Assembly (NCBI GenBank): GCA_944393235.1
Contig: CALXZJ010000010.1
Location: 1 to 45,330 of the forward strand
Length of the DNA stretch: 45,330 nucleotides
Reading direction: 5' to 3'
Origin: an uncultured Alphaproteobacteria bacterium
GTDB taxonomy: Bacteria; Pseudomonadota; Alphaproteobacteria; RF32; CAG-239
Shown here: piece by piece, positions 16,951-26,469 of the stretch
Layout: every line of letters begins with the position of its first letter
Position numbering within the stretch: position 1 is the stretch's first letter
Notes under the pieces: generated by a model
Told to the model about the DNA's origin: nothing
What the model saw: only the letters and a program-made list of their open reading frames with translations
Database searches by the model: none
Position numbers and translations under genes: made by a program

Positions 16951-18330
16951 ATGACAAAAATTTACCTGCACAACACCTTAAAACAACGCAAAGACGAGTT
17001 TGTCCCGATTGATGAAAACAATGTGCGGATGTACGTGTGCGGCCCCACGGTTTATGACCGTGCGCATTTGGGCAACGCCAAGACTTCCGTTGTTTTTGAC
17101 GTATTATACCGTTTGTTGTGCCAGGTTTACGGCAAAGACCATGTCACATATGTGTCAAACATCACCGATGTGGATGATAAAATTTTAAACAAACATAAAG
17201 AAACCGGAAAATCCATCCGCGAAATCACCGAGCAGACATATCAATGGTATTTGGAGGATATGGGCAAGCTCAATGTGTTGGCGCCAAACCACCGCCCGCG
17301 GGCGACCGAATATATCGGCGAAATGATTGAGTTGGTTAAAAGACTTCTCAAAAACGGCCATGCTTATGAGGCTCAGGGGCATGTGTTATTTGATGTGGAT
17401 TCAATGCCCAATTACGGCTTTCTTTCCGGCCGCTCAATGAAAGAAATGCTTGCCGGCGCCCGAATTGAAGTGGCGGATTATAAGAAAAATCCGGCGGATT
17501 TTATTTTATGGAAACCATCCGAGCCTGATCAGCCCGGTTGGGACAGTCCGTGGGGTTACGGCCGTCCGGGGTGGCATTTGGAATGTTCGGCTATGAGCTC
17601 TAAATTGTTGGGTAATGATTTTGACATTCACGGCGGCGGTTCTGATTTGATTTTTCCGCATCATGAAAACGAATGCGCTCAATCAACCTGTGCTTTTGAA
17701 GGCTCGCACTTTGCCCATTACTGGGTGCATGCCGGCATGTTGATGGTCGACGGCGTCAAGATGTCAAAATCATTGGGCAATTTTCACAACGTTGATGAAA
17801 TTATCTCCAAATATCCGGCAGAAGCATTGCGGCTTTTGTTTTTGACCACACATTACCACCAACCGTTTAACTTTACGTTTGCCGGTTTGGAGCAAGCCAA
17901 GAGCGTACTGGATAAGTTTTATAACGCGCTTTTAAAAACCGCCGATGTGGCTGCCGTTCCAAGTAAACCAAATTCAAAACTTTTGGAAGCGCTTGCCGAT
18001 GACTTAAACACACCGGCAGCTCTGGCTGTTTTGCATGAAACCGCCGGTGAATTGAACAAAGCGGAAACAGCTGAGGATAAAGCGCGTCTTAAAGGTGAAT
18101 TTCTTGCCGGCGCCGGTTTGCTCGGACTTTTGTATCAAAAGCCGGAAATTTGGTTTAAAGGCGGCCTCAACGATAACGAAGACGCCGAGATTGAAGTAAA
18201 AATCCAAGCACGTACTGAAGCCAAGAAAAACAAGGATTGGGCAACCGCTGATAAAATCCGCGATGAACTGAAAGCGCAAGGCATCATTCTGGAAGATTCG
18301 CCTTCCGGTACAACTTGGAAACGTTTGTAA
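16951..18330 (+). CDS. cysS: Cysteinyl-tRNA synthetase
   Basis: CysS charges tRNA-Cys. The zinc-ligand MYVCGPTVYDRAHLGNAKT start, the PGWHLECSAMSSKLLG block with its Cys, the FPHHENECAQS zinc/His motif and the VKMSKSLGNF motif are all present. The C-terminal end TWKRL is typical. Length is 459 residues. An AAGGAACA ribosome site follows the gltX stop, so the two synthetases are cotranscribed. Confidence 0.97.
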   Translation: MTKIYLHNTLKQRKDEFVPIDENNVRMYVCGPTVYDRAHLGNAKTSVVFDVLYRLLCQVYGKDHVTYVSNITDVDDKILNKHKETGKSIREITEQTYQWYLEDMGKLNVLAPNHRPRATEYIGEMIELVKRLLKNGHAYEAQGHVLFDVDSMPNYGFLSGRSMKEMLAGARIEVADYKKNPADFILWKPSEPDQPGWDSPWGYGRPGWHLECSAMSSKLLGNDFDIHGGGSDLIFPHHENECAQSTCAFEGSHFAHYWVHAGMLMVDGVKMSKSLGNFHNVDEIISKYPAEALRLLFLTTHYHQPFNFTFAGLEQAKSVLDKFYNALLKTADVAAVPSKPNSKLLEALADDLNTPAALAVLHETAGELNKAETAEDKARLKGEFLAGAGLLGLLYQKPEIWFKGGLNDNEDAEIEVKIQARTEAKKNKDWATADKIRDELKAQGIILEDSPSGTTWKRL

Positions 18331-18335
18331 ATTTT

Positions 18336-20345
18336 TTAAGCCGGTTTATCCGGCTTTTTTATGGCCTTAACCGTCATTTTAACAAAACCGATGCCGAGCT
18401 TACGCTTGTCAGAACTTAACCCGAGTTCATAAGGAGAAATCGGTTTTTCAATTTCAAAACGCAGAGTGATTTCGCCGGCAGCCGATAAATATTTTTTCGG
18501 ATAATCAAACGTTAGTTTCGGTTTAGATTTTCCATATTCAAAATGCCATTCTGCCAATTTTTCATCAGCGGCAAAAATTTGCACCGTTTGTTTTTGATGT
18601 TTTTGATTAACATATGGATTAATCTCAAACGAAATTTGATAACTATCAGCTTTTTCTTTAGGCGCAAATGTTAAAACAACTTCCTTGCCATTGCTCCAAC
18701 GCCCCCATTTTTCAATATGTGACAGGCCTTCGTTTTTTAGTAGCTGATTCTTATCGGCAAAAGCAACATGCAAAGTATCTTTATCGGCATATGCCAACAG
18801 CATATCAATTTTTTTGAACATCTGGTCATTTATATTCATAAACGGCACATCCGTATAAACCATAAAAATACGTTTTGATTGTAACAATTGTCGTGTTTTC
18901 TCCGGCGTCAGCGGCGGATTTCCTTCATAAACCAAATTTTTAGAAGAAACAACTTTAGCATTTAACATACTTTGTTTAAACTCATTGGAAAACGAATTGC
19001 CGATAAGACCGGTCTTATCAGACAATGTTTTAGAACTTTCAAACAGCGGACGGGGATATTTTTCATCAGTTTCATAAAGATCAAGCCGGTTAAGCAAATT
19101 GGCAATATCTTTTTCAGTAATATAGGGCTTTTTTGATGTTTGAATTTTAGTCATTTTTACATCACTTAAACCAAATGTTTTAAAAGCATTGGTAAAAACT
19201 TGCCCTGCCCCATATAAGTTCCAATGCGTTCCTGTTTTGGAAAATGGCTGATACTCACCGCTGCGAAGATCTGCCATTATTGCCTGACCGTTAAAAACAT
19301 TAATGCCTCGCTGCTCCAGATTTTTTGTTATTTGAGTATAATAGCCGCAATCCTCTCCAAGAAAATATTTATAACGTGCCGGCACGTATTCCTGATATGT
19401 TACCGCTTTATTTGGCGCCAAAACAACATATAAACCAATACCTCTTCCCCTTAAAGCCTTATTTAAACGTTCAAGTTTATTAAACCCCTCTTCCGGCAAC
19501 GAGCGGCAAGACAATCGGAAAGAAGCAAAATAACCACGCTCAAACAAGTAATCATTTTTTCCCTGTACAACATTTTGATTGTAACCGGAATGTATGCGTC
19601 CAAAATTTGCCCAGTCATAAAACTGATTTTTTGTTTTCAATGCCAAACGACGGAACAAGAAGTGGCTCGTCCACCAATTTTCAAACTGCTTCTGAAAGCT
19701 TTTGTCCGTAAAAGATTGTTTGTGCATGCTGGGCAAATTCGTCAACGGATCACGACCAAATAAAACCGTGCTCTCTTGCACGCCAAACAAATATCCCATC
19801 GGCAAAGCCAATAAACACACAACGCCGAAAACAAAAAGCCTATAATAATTTTTCAGCAAAAAACGCATACCGTATGCCAAAGCAAACACAATTATTGCAA
19901 TCAAAACTAACGCAAAAACGGATACACCATATATTTTTATTTTGTACAAAGTCATTTGTCCGGCCTGTACAAACGTGCGAACTTCAATAGTTTCACTTTT
20001 CCATAGCCAAAATATTTTTTTGAATTTATCTTGCCCGGATATTAATTCCCGTTTTGCAAGAATATTTTTTCCGTCATCACCGCTAATATCAACATAGGCT
20101 TTACCATCTGTTTCCAAATGATAAAATACACTGGCCTTATAAAACCCTGTCGGCAGTTTTACATATGGTCCATAGCTCAAATAAGCGCCAATTGATGAAC
20201 GGGCGTTTGCAATACCGTCGCCATTGTTTTCCCGCTGCAATTTTCCGGGCAAGGATTGTGGATAAAAAGTTTGCTTATAAGTATATAAAGGGTTAAGCAA
20301 AATGACAATCAACAGAACCAGTAAGAATTTTATGATTTTTTTCAT
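18336..20345 (-). CDS. AlgX/AlgJ-like SGNH-type O-acetylation protein
   Basis: The 669-residue protein starts with one membrane helix, has an added N-terminal periplasmic domain and a second group of helices near residues 135-185. The AlgX/AlgJ domain follows: IGLYVVLAPNKAVTYQEYVP, a GTHWNLYGAGQ motif that in this family holds the catalytic His, and GLIGNSFSNEF as the probable serine block. A C-terminal jelly-roll-like domain may bind glycan. Such proteins work with an AlgI-type MBOAT protein to acetylate exported polysaccharide. The AlgI-like gene is directly upstream, 3 nt apart. Confidence 0.82.
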   Translation of the reverse strand: MKKIIKFLLVLLIVILLNPLYTYKQTFYPQSLPGKLQRENNGDGIANARSSIGAYLSYGPYVKLPTGFYKASVFYHLETDGKAYVDISGDDGKNILAKRELISGQDKFKKIFWLWKSETIEVRTFVQAGQMTLYKIKIYGVSVFALVLIAIIVFALAYGMRFLLKNYYRLFVFGVVCLLALPMGYLFGVQESTVLFGRDPLTNLPSMHKQSFTDKSFQKQFENWWTSHFLFRRLALKTKNQFYDWANFGRIHSGYNQNVVQGKNDYLFERGYFASFRLSCRSLPEEGFNKLERLNKALRGRGIGLYVVLAPNKAVTYQEYVPARYKYFLGEDCGYYTQITKNLEQRGINVFNGQAIMADLRSGEYQPFSKTGTHWNLYGAGQVFTNAFKTFGLSDVKMTKIQTSKKPYITEKDIANLLNRLDLYETDEKYPRPLFESSKTLSDKTGLIGNSFSNEFKQSMLNAKVVSSKNLVYEGNPPLTPEKTRQLLQSKRIFMVYTDVPFMNINDQMFKKIDMLLAYADKDTLHVAFADKNQLLKNEGLSHIEKWGRWSNGKEVVLTFAPKEKADSYQISFEINPYVNQKHQKQTVQIFAADEKLAEWHFEYGKSKPKLTFDYPKKYLSAAGEITLRFEIEKPISPYELGLSSDKRKLGIGFVKMTVKAIKKPDKPA
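18338..18361. terminator. Bidirectional Rho-independent terminator
   Basis: AAGCCGG, a 5-nt loop, CCGGCTT and a T run lie between the convergent cysS and AlgX-like genes. The last codons of the minus-strand gene are inside the hairpin. Confidence 0.85.
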
Positions 20346-20348
20346 ACT

Positions 20349-21752
20349 CTAAAACCTAAAATAAATAAACGGAGAAAAGGTGCTGGTCATGGCAAAAACA
20401 TATGCCACAGCAAAAAGCGCAAAGACCAGCGCCGTTTCGGCCGGTGAAAACTTAAAGCGTTTATATCTGCCGTTAAATATCGGATAAGAAAGAACAATTC
20501 CCAGCAACACAATCAATAAATTGCTGTAAGTCAAAAATTCGGTTGCCGTGTAAAATGTATTCAGCGGCGCTGACGGATTGCCCAAGAACATGATTTTTAA
20601 GAACTGCCCGGCGTGCGTCAGGTCAGTTGCGCGAAACATCACCCAGCCGATGACGGCAAACAACCAGACATAAAGATTGGACAACGCAGACGGCAAGCGC
20701 TCCAACAGTTTCGAAAGCCCAATCCTCTCCACCATTAAACCCGTACCGTGATACAAGCCCCAAACAACAAAATTCCATGAAGCGCCATGCCACAAACCGC
20801 AAAGCCCAAACACAATATAACAATTTAAATAAGTCCGCCATTTGCCTTTACGGCTGCCACCCAAAGGAATATACAAATAATCGCGAAACCAGGTTGAAAG
20901 CGATATATGCCAACGCCGCCAAAATTCTTGCACGCTGTGCGCCGAATACGGATAATTAAAGTTTTCCAAAAACCTAAAATTAAATATGCGGCCAAGACCG
21001 ATAGCCATATCCGAATACGCGCTGAAATCAAAATAAATCTGCAGTGTATAAGCCAACGCGCCAAGCCAGGCAAAAGCACACGGCACGCTTGCTACCGGCG
21101 CATCAAAGACCTTATCGGCAATAAAAGCAACCTGATCGGCCACCAAAACTTTTTTAGCCAACCCAATCACAAAACGTCGCATACCGATAAAAATATTATC
21201 CGGTTGGGTTTTACGGTTTTCCAAATCTTCGGCGATTGTCTGATAGCGCACAATCGGTCCGGCCACCAACTGCGGAAACAATGAAACATATGTCGCCAGC
21301 AAAAACAAATTCGGCTGCGCTTTAACCTCTTTGCGATAAACATCTATCAAATATGACATAATCTGAAAAACATAAAAAGAAATACCAATCGGCAAAGCAA
21401 TTTGCGGAACATCCAGCAAGGATCTGTGCAAATCACTTAACAAGAGGTTAAAATTTTGCAAAAAAAACATCCAGTATTTATAAAAAAACAAAGCGGAAAG
21501 ATTGCCGCAAACACCTGCCGCCAGCCACAATTTTCTGGCTTTGCCGCAAGTTTTATCCATCTTGCGGGCAACAAACCATGACAAAATAATAAGCGCAATC
21601 ATAATCCAGACAGCTTTAGGCTCACCCCACGCATAAAACAGCAAACTCGCGCCCAATAAAACATAATTGCGCAAACGTTCCTGTGCTAAAAAATATAAAG
21701 CCAAAACAAGCGGCAAAAACATAGAAAGAAATATTGTGGAAGAAAAGACCAT
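20349..21752 (-). CDS. MBOAT-family O-acyltransferase (AlgI-like)
   Basis: AlgI-type proteins pass acetyl groups across the inner membrane to a periplasmic partner. The 467-residue protein has about eleven hydrophobic segments and the family signatures LLFYAWGEPKAVW, FRDYLYIPLGGSRKGKWRTY and LCGLWHGASWNFVVWGLYHG, whose first His is the conserved MBOAT residue. It starts the two-gene unit with the AlgX/AlgJ-like gene. The substrate glycan is unknown. The nearby glycan operon is a candidate source. Confidence 0.92.
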   Translation of the reverse strand: MVFSSTIFLSMFLPLVLALYFLAQERLRNYVLLGASLLFYAWGEPKAVWIMIALIILSWFVARKMDKTCGKARKLWLAAGVCGNLSALFFYKYWMFFLQNFNLLLSDLHRSLLDVPQIALPIGISFYVFQIMSYLIDVYRKEVKAQPNLFLLATYVSLFPQLVAGPIVRYQTIAEDLENRKTQPDNIFIGMRRFVIGLAKKVLVADQVAFIADKVFDAPVASVPCAFAWLGALAYTLQIYFDFSAYSDMAIGLGRIFNFRFLENFNYPYSAHSVQEFWRRWHISLSTWFRDYLYIPLGGSRKGKWRTYLNCYIVFGLCGLWHGASWNFVVWGLYHGTGLMVERIGLSKLLERLPSALSNLYVWLFAVIGWVMFRATDLTHAGQFLKIMFLGNPSAPLNTFYTATEFLTYSNLLIVLLGIVLSYPIFNGRYKRFKFSPAETALVFALFAVAYVFAMTSTFSPFIYFRF

Positions 21753-21770
21753 TTACATATTCCATATATA

Positions 21771-21786
21771 TTAAACGACCGTTTAA
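21771..21786. repeat. 16-bp palindrome, proximal copy
   Basis: TTAAACG-AC-CGTTTAA is a perfect palindrome (7 + 2 + 7), 19 nt upstream of the acyltransferase start codon. It lies just downstream of a candidate -10 box, where a bound protein would block transcription. An inverted copy including the AT-rich flank lies at 21943-21968. Confidence 0.75.
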
Positions 21787-21807
21787 AATTAATACAAACA
21801 AGTGCAT

Positions 21808-21835
21808 ATTATAAGAAAAAATTTTATTTGCAAGT
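21808..21835 (-). promoter_or_regulatory. Candidate promoter of the acyltransferase operon
   Basis: A consensus TATAAT on the minus strand (21808-21813) has a weak -35 (ACTTGC at 16 nt or TTGCAA at 14 nt). It lies between the two palindromes. Confidence 0.45.
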
Positions 21836-21942
21836 GTTTGTTTCTTTATTTTCACCTCAAACAAAACCAATACAAATCAATTAGTTATACTATTTTAATT
21901 GTTTTACGACAATCTGCTTTTCCTTTTTTACAAACGTATGCG

Positions 21943-21958
21943 TTAAACGGTCGTTTAA
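21943..21958. repeat. 16-bp palindrome, distal copy
   Basis: TTAAACG-GT-CGTTTAA is the reverse complement of the proximal palindrome. The flanking CATATATA-type sequence is inverted as well, so the pair forms a roughly 25-bp inverted repeat with centres 172 bp apart. The 295-nt gene-free stretch holds nothing else that I can identify. A two-site operator or the terminal repeats of a small non-autonomous element are the main options. Confidence 0.7.
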
Positions 21959-22047
21959 TATATATATGTAATGTAAAAACACACAGCTCTAAGCAAAAAA
22001 TTTAAATAGAGCAATAAGCACAAACCAAACTATAAATATCTTAAAAC

Positions 22048-24339
22048 CTATACTCGGCGCAAGAAATTGCCCATGATTTTTTTGCGGCCGAATTTATCAA
22101 AATACACTTCGCATTTTTGCCCTTCAACCGCCATAAGCGTGCCATAGCCGAAAGCATCATGATAAACCCGCGTTCCTTTCAAACTTTGCGGCGATGTATA
22201 TTCTTCAACCGGTTCATAGCTATATTCGTGTTCAACCGAAGAAGAAAAAGATTTAGCCGGCGTTTTCTTGAAATTCGGTTCTGACTTTTGCCGATAAGAA
22301 CTAAAATTTTGATAACCGCCGCGATATTGCCGGTTGGCATTGTTGATAATCTCCAGACAATCAGACGGGATTTCATTTAAAAAACGGGAAGGAGTGTTAG
22401 TCTGCCATTGTCCATAAATCCGTCGGGTGTAGGCGGTTAAGATATAAAGCCTTTGTTTGGCACGGGTAATGGCAACATATGCCAACCGACGCTCTTCTTC
22501 CAAAGCCTCGCCGCCGCCCTCATCCAAGCTGCGTTGGTGCGGAAACAAACCTTCTTCCCAACCGGGGAGAAACACAATATTAAACTCCAACCCCTTGGCC
22601 GAATGAAGCGTTATCAACATCACTTTGTTGGAATCAACGGCAGAATCATTATCCATGACCAAACTGACATGTTCCAAAAAGTCAGCCAACGTGGGATAAT
22701 TTTCCTTATCGCCCATCACCCCGATTAACTCTTTGAGGTTGTCAATTCGGCCCGGAGCTTCAACCGATTTATCGTTTTTAAGCATTTCAAAATAGCCGGA
22801 ATCTTCCAAAACTTGTGCGGCTAAATCATCCGGCGAAACAGCTTGTGCGGTTTTACGCCATTCTTCAAAATGGTTCATCAATTCGCTTAACGCCGTTTTG
22901 GCTTTGCCGCTAATCAAGCCGGCAGCCAACATTTCGTCAACAGCTTCATACATGGATATGTGATGCTCTCGGGCATAGTCTAAAAACTTTTCCACGCTTT
23001 TAGCGCCGATACCGCGGGCGGGTTTGTTAATAATACGTTCAAAAGCCAAATCGTCCGCCGGTTGAACGATTACGCGGAAATAAGCCAGCAAATCGCGGAT
23101 TTCCTGTCGCTCGTAAAACTTCGGGCCCCCGATGACTTGATATGGAATTGCCTCGGCAATAAATTTTTCTTCAAATTCACGGGTTTGGAAAGCGGTACGC
23201 ACCAAAACCGCCATGTCTGAATATTGAAAACCGCTGCGTTTTAAGCTCTCAATTTCATCGGCAACAAATTGGGCTTCCTCCTCGCCGTTATAGGCGCTGA
23301 TGATTTTGATTTTTTCATTTACACAATTATTGGCCGGACTGTTTTCCGCCACTTTTAAGGTTTTGCCCAAACGACCTTGATTGTGGCTGATGAGGTTTGA
23401 AGCAGCTTTTAAGATGTTGCCGGTGGAACGATAATTACGCTCAAGGCGAATGATTTTAGCGTCGGTAAAGTCTTTTTCAAAACGTAAGATATTTTCAATT
23501 TCGGCACCGCGCCATGAGTAAATGGATTGATCGTCATCGCCGACGCAACATAGATTGCGATTCTTTTGCGAAAGCAGACGCAAAAACATATATTGCGTAA
23601 CATTGGTATCTTGGTATTCATCGACCATAATATAACGGAATTTTGCCTGATATTTTTCCAAGATGTCGGCGTTTTGAAGTAAAATATTCAGCGTGTGTAG
23701 CAAAATGTCGCCAAAATCAACACAATTAAGCTCCAACAAGCGCGCTTGGTATTTTTGATAAACGGTTAGAACCACATTGCTCTTAAATTCGGCGGCAATT
23801 TTTTCCGGTGTGAGGTTTTTATCCTTAAAACGCTGAATTTTATCAACAAAAGCCTGCGGCGGATATTTTTTCTCGTCAATACCATCGGCTTCCAAAATTT
23901 GTTTAATCAGGCGTTTTTGGTCATCTTCAGCCAAAATGGTAAAATTTGGTTTTAATCCGGCAAGTTCGGCGTGGGCGCGTAAAATTTTAACGCAAATACT
24001 GTGGAAAGTGCCAAGCCAGACCGAGTCGGCAGCACCGCCGATTAATTCCCGAACACGGGTTTTCATCTCGTTAGCGGCACGATTAGTAAAAGTCACAACC
24101 AGACAATTCCATGGTTGCGCTTTCATGGTGGCTAAAATATAAGCCAGACGTGTGGTCAAAACTTTGGTTTTTCCGGTACCGGCGCCGGAAAGTACCAACA
24201 ATGGACCTTCGGTAGTTTCCACCGCTTGCCGCTGTTCCGGATTAAGCGTGCTTAACCACGGCAATTCAGGACGCAAAGCGCTGATATTATCGTATGTTTT
24301 GGCGGCGGTACCGTCATCTAAATCAAATATGCTGCCCAT
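22048..24339 (-). CDS. uvrD: DNA helicase UvrD/PcrA (superfamily 1)
   Basis: This 763-residue 3'-5' helicase acts in nucleotide excision and mismatch repair. The SF1 motifs are in order: LNPEQRQAVETTEGPLLVLS with GAGTGKTKVL (Walker A), VTFTNRAANEMK, DEYQDTN (Walker B), VGDDDQSIYSWRGAEI, RLERNYRST, VMLITLHSAKGLEF and YVAITRAKQRLY. The C-terminal tail ends in a Tudor-like part (GTRVYHDAFGYGTLMAVEG), as in PcrA/UvrD. It is transcribed divergently from moxR. Confidence 0.96.
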   Translation of the reverse strand: MGSIFDLDDGTAAKTYDNISALRPELPWLSTLNPEQRQAVETTEGPLLVLSGAGTGKTKVLTTRLAYILATMKAQPWNCLVVTFTNRAANEMKTRVRELIGGAADSVWLGTFHSICVKILRAHAELAGLKPNFTILAEDDQKRLIKQILEADGIDEKKYPPQAFVDKIQRFKDKNLTPEKIAAEFKSNVVLTVYQKYQARLLELNCVDFGDILLHTLNILLQNADILEKYQAKFRYIMVDEYQDTNVTQYMFLRLLSQKNRNLCCVGDDDQSIYSWRGAEIENILRFEKDFTDAKIIRLERNYRSTGNILKAASNLISHNQGRLGKTLKVAENSPANNCVNEKIKIISAYNGEEEAQFVADEIESLKRSGFQYSDMAVLVRTAFQTREFEEKFIAEAIPYQVIGGPKFYERQEIRDLLAYFRVIVQPADDLAFERIINKPARGIGAKSVEKFLDYAREHHISMYEAVDEMLAAGLISGKAKTALSELMNHFEEWRKTAQAVSPDDLAAQVLEDSGYFEMLKNDKSVEAPGRIDNLKELIGVMGDKENYPTLADFLEHVSLVMDNDSAVDSNKVMLITLHSAKGLEFNIVFLPGWEEGLFPHQRSLDEGGGEALEEERRLAYVAITRAKQRLYILTAYTRRIYGQWQTNTPSRFLNEIPSDCLEIINNANRQYRGGYQNFSSYRQKSEPNFKKTPAKSFSSSVEHEYSYEPVEEYTSPQSLKGTRVYHDAFGYGTLMAVEGQKCEVYFDKFGRKKIMGNFLRRV

Positions 24340-24440
24340 TGTTGCAATACTTCTTGTTTTTTATACCAAACCACCATATATATAGAATAGTATTCCGCGA
24401 AAGGGAAGAGTTTTTATAAATAATTGCAAAGGAAGTTTTT

Positions 24441-25415
24441 ATGTCGGATTTAAGAGAAAAGCTCGTTGGGCTGAAAAATCATATGCAAAACCATATCATC
24501 GGTCAGGAAGATTTGGTTAAAAAATTGTTGATTACGCTTTTAGCCGGCGGACATGCATTGGTGGAAGGTGCTCCGGGCTTAGCCAAGACCAAGGCGATTA
24601 AGACATTAGCCGAAAGCATTAGCGCCGATTATAACCGAATCCAATTTACGCCGGATTTGCTGCCGTCGGATATTACCGGCAGCGATATTTATGTGGCGGC
24701 AACCGGAAAGTTTGAATTTCGCAAAGGTCCGGTGTTTGCCAATTTGGTGTTAGCCGATGAAATCAACCGTGCGCCGGCAAAAGTGCAATCGGCGCTGTTG
24801 GAAGCTATGGCTGAAAGACAGGTCAGCGTCGGCGGCAAGCGTTATCCGCTGTCAAATTTATTCATGGTAATGGCAACTCAAAATCCGATTGAACACGAAG
24901 GCACTTACAATTTGCCGGAAGCACAGCTTGACCGTTTTTTGATGTATATTAAAATCGACCAGCCGGATGCCGCTGCTGAAAAGAAAATTTTGGAACTCGT
25001 CCGCCGCGAAGATAAAAATGAAAATAAAGAAATTAACAATGCGGCACCGCACAAGATGACGATTGAAGAAATTTTGGCGGCTCAACAAGAAGTATTGGCG
25101 ATACACACAAGCGAAGAAGTTGAAAAATACTTAATTGAGCTTATTATGGCAACCCGCAAGCCGGAAAAATACAACAACACTTTAACCGGCATGGTGCGTT
25201 ACGGTGCCAGCCCGCGGGCAACAATCGCGTTGGACAAGTGTTCCAAAATCAATGCATGGCTGGAAGGACGCAATTTTGTAACACCGGAAGATATTCACGC
25301 CGTAGCTTATGATGTTTTGCGCCATCGGATTATTTTGAGTTTTGAAGCACAAGCCGAGGAATTGTCATCCGATGACGTGATTTCTGCATTATTAAAAGCA
25401 GTACCTCTGCCGTAA
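24441..25415 (+). CDS. MoxR-family AAA+ ATPase
   Basis: The 324-residue protein has Walker A as EGAPGLAKTKAIK, Walker B as LVLADEINRAPAKVQSALL, and the MoxR-specific EAMAERQVSVGGKRYPL and VMATQNPIEHEGTYNLPEAQ motifs. MoxR ATPases act as chaperones that assemble or activate envelope and metal-dependent complexes together with von Willebrand A proteins. The next gene is the usual DUF58 partner, 9 nt after the stop. Confidence 0.93.
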   Translation: MSDLREKLVGLKNHMQNHIIGQEDLVKKLLITLLAGGHALVEGAPGLAKTKAIKTLAESISADYNRIQFTPDLLPSDITGSDIYVAATGKFEFRKGPVFANLVLADEINRAPAKVQSALLEAMAERQVSVGGKRYPLSNLFMVMATQNPIEHEGTYNLPEAQLDRFLMYIKIDQPDAAAEKKILELVRREDKNENKEINNAAPHKMTIEEILAAQQEVLAIHTSEEVEKYLIELIMATRKPEKYNNTLTGMVRYGASPRATIALDKCSKINAWLEGRNFVTPEDIHAVAYDVLRHRIILSFEAQAEELSSDDVISALLKAVPLP

Positions 25416-25424
25416 AGGAAAACA

Positions 25425-26369
25425 ATGGTTAGGCTGCATGACATAACCGGTTGGTGGAAAAACCACAAAGAAAAAGACGATTTAAGCGGCTTAGCGGCGC
25501 GTTTTGATGAATTGGCGGCAATGCGGCGCTATGTGCCGTATTTGCGTGAACTTAAATTTAACAAAACTTCTTTACAGGCAGGTAATGCACGGTCGGCTTT
25601 CAAAGGACGCGGCATGGAGTTTGCCGAGGTCAGAGCCTATAATTACGGCGATGATGTCAGAGATATTGACTGGCGGGTAACGGCGCGCAAAAATCAGCCG
25701 TTTACCAAGCTTTATACCGAAGAAAAAGATAGGGAAGTATATGTTTGGCTCGATTTATCACCTAAGATGATGTTTGGCACCAGATATGAACTCAAAGCGG
25801 TAACGGCGGCTAAAACGGCGGCACTGTTGGGTTGGTTTGCCTTGGCAAATCGTGACCGATTCGGTATGGTCATTTATGATGGGCAACAAACAAGAATTTT
25901 TCAGTCCAAGCGAACACAGGAAAATTTGCTGGCAATTTTAAAAAAAATCGAACAAATTGCTAAAGAAAGTCTTAAAAATCAGCATATTATCGAAGACGAA
26001 AATAAATCTTTACAAAAATTGCATAAAAAAATCAGCCGACGGGCGATTATCTTTGCCATCAGCAGTTTTGATGATTTTGAACAAAGTTATGGCAAAGAAA
26101 TTGCCAAACTGGCAAAAAACAATGAAGTTTTTGTAGTTAATATCTACGATACCTTAGAAGAAAAAGCCCCGCCTCAGGGTGAATATTTAGCTCAATACGG
26201 CACCCAAAAACAACTTTTAATCAGTAAGGGCAAAGATTTTGATAAAAATTATCAAACTTTTTTTGCCCAAAAAAGGCAGACTATTAGACAATTTTGTGCA
26301 AAATTCGACTGTCGCTATCGCGAAGTATGTTCAAAACAGCCAATTTACAAGCAACTGCGCCCTGTTTAG
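25425..26369 (+). CDS. DUF58 protein with degenerate von Willebrand A domain
   Basis: The 314-residue protein carries the DUF58 hallmark GRGMEFAEVRAYNYGDDVRD followed by IDWRVTARKNQPFTKLYTEE. A vWA-type strand follows with YVWLDLSPKMMFG, where the metal-site DxSxS pattern is altered to DLSPK. It is the normal partner of MoxR and probably its substrate or adaptor. The BatA/BatB-like vWA genes and the DUF4381 gene that often follow are absent. A TPR gene with its own promoter follows instead. Confidence 0.88.
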   Translation: MVRLHDITGWWKNHKEKDDLSGLAARFDELAAMRRYVPYLRELKFNKTSLQAGNARSAFKGRGMEFAEVRAYNYGDDVRDIDWRVTARKNQPFTKLYTEEKDREVYVWLDLSPKMMFGTRYELKAVTAAKTAALLGWFALANRDRFGMVIYDGQQTRIFQSKRTQENLLAILKKIEQIAKESLKNQHIIEDENKSLQKLHKKISRRAIIFAISSFDDFEQSYGKEIAKLAKNNEVFVVNIYDTLEEKAPPQGEYLAQYGTQKQLLISKGKDFDKNYQTFFAQKRQTIRQFCAKFDCRYREVCSKQPIYKQLRPV

Positions 26370-26397
26370 AAAAATTAAAATTTCGACACAAAAATAA

Positions 26398-26426
26398 TTG
26401 ACATGAATGATTTAAAATGGTAATGT
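26398..26426 (+). promoter_or_regulatory. Candidate sigma-70-type promoter for the TPR gene
   Basis: A consensus TTGACA and a TAATGT box are separated by 17 nt, 43 nt upstream of the start codon. Confidence 0.55.
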
Positions 26427-26469
26427 TGTATTTATAATTATTTTGTAACTTACGGAAGAAGAGAAAAAC

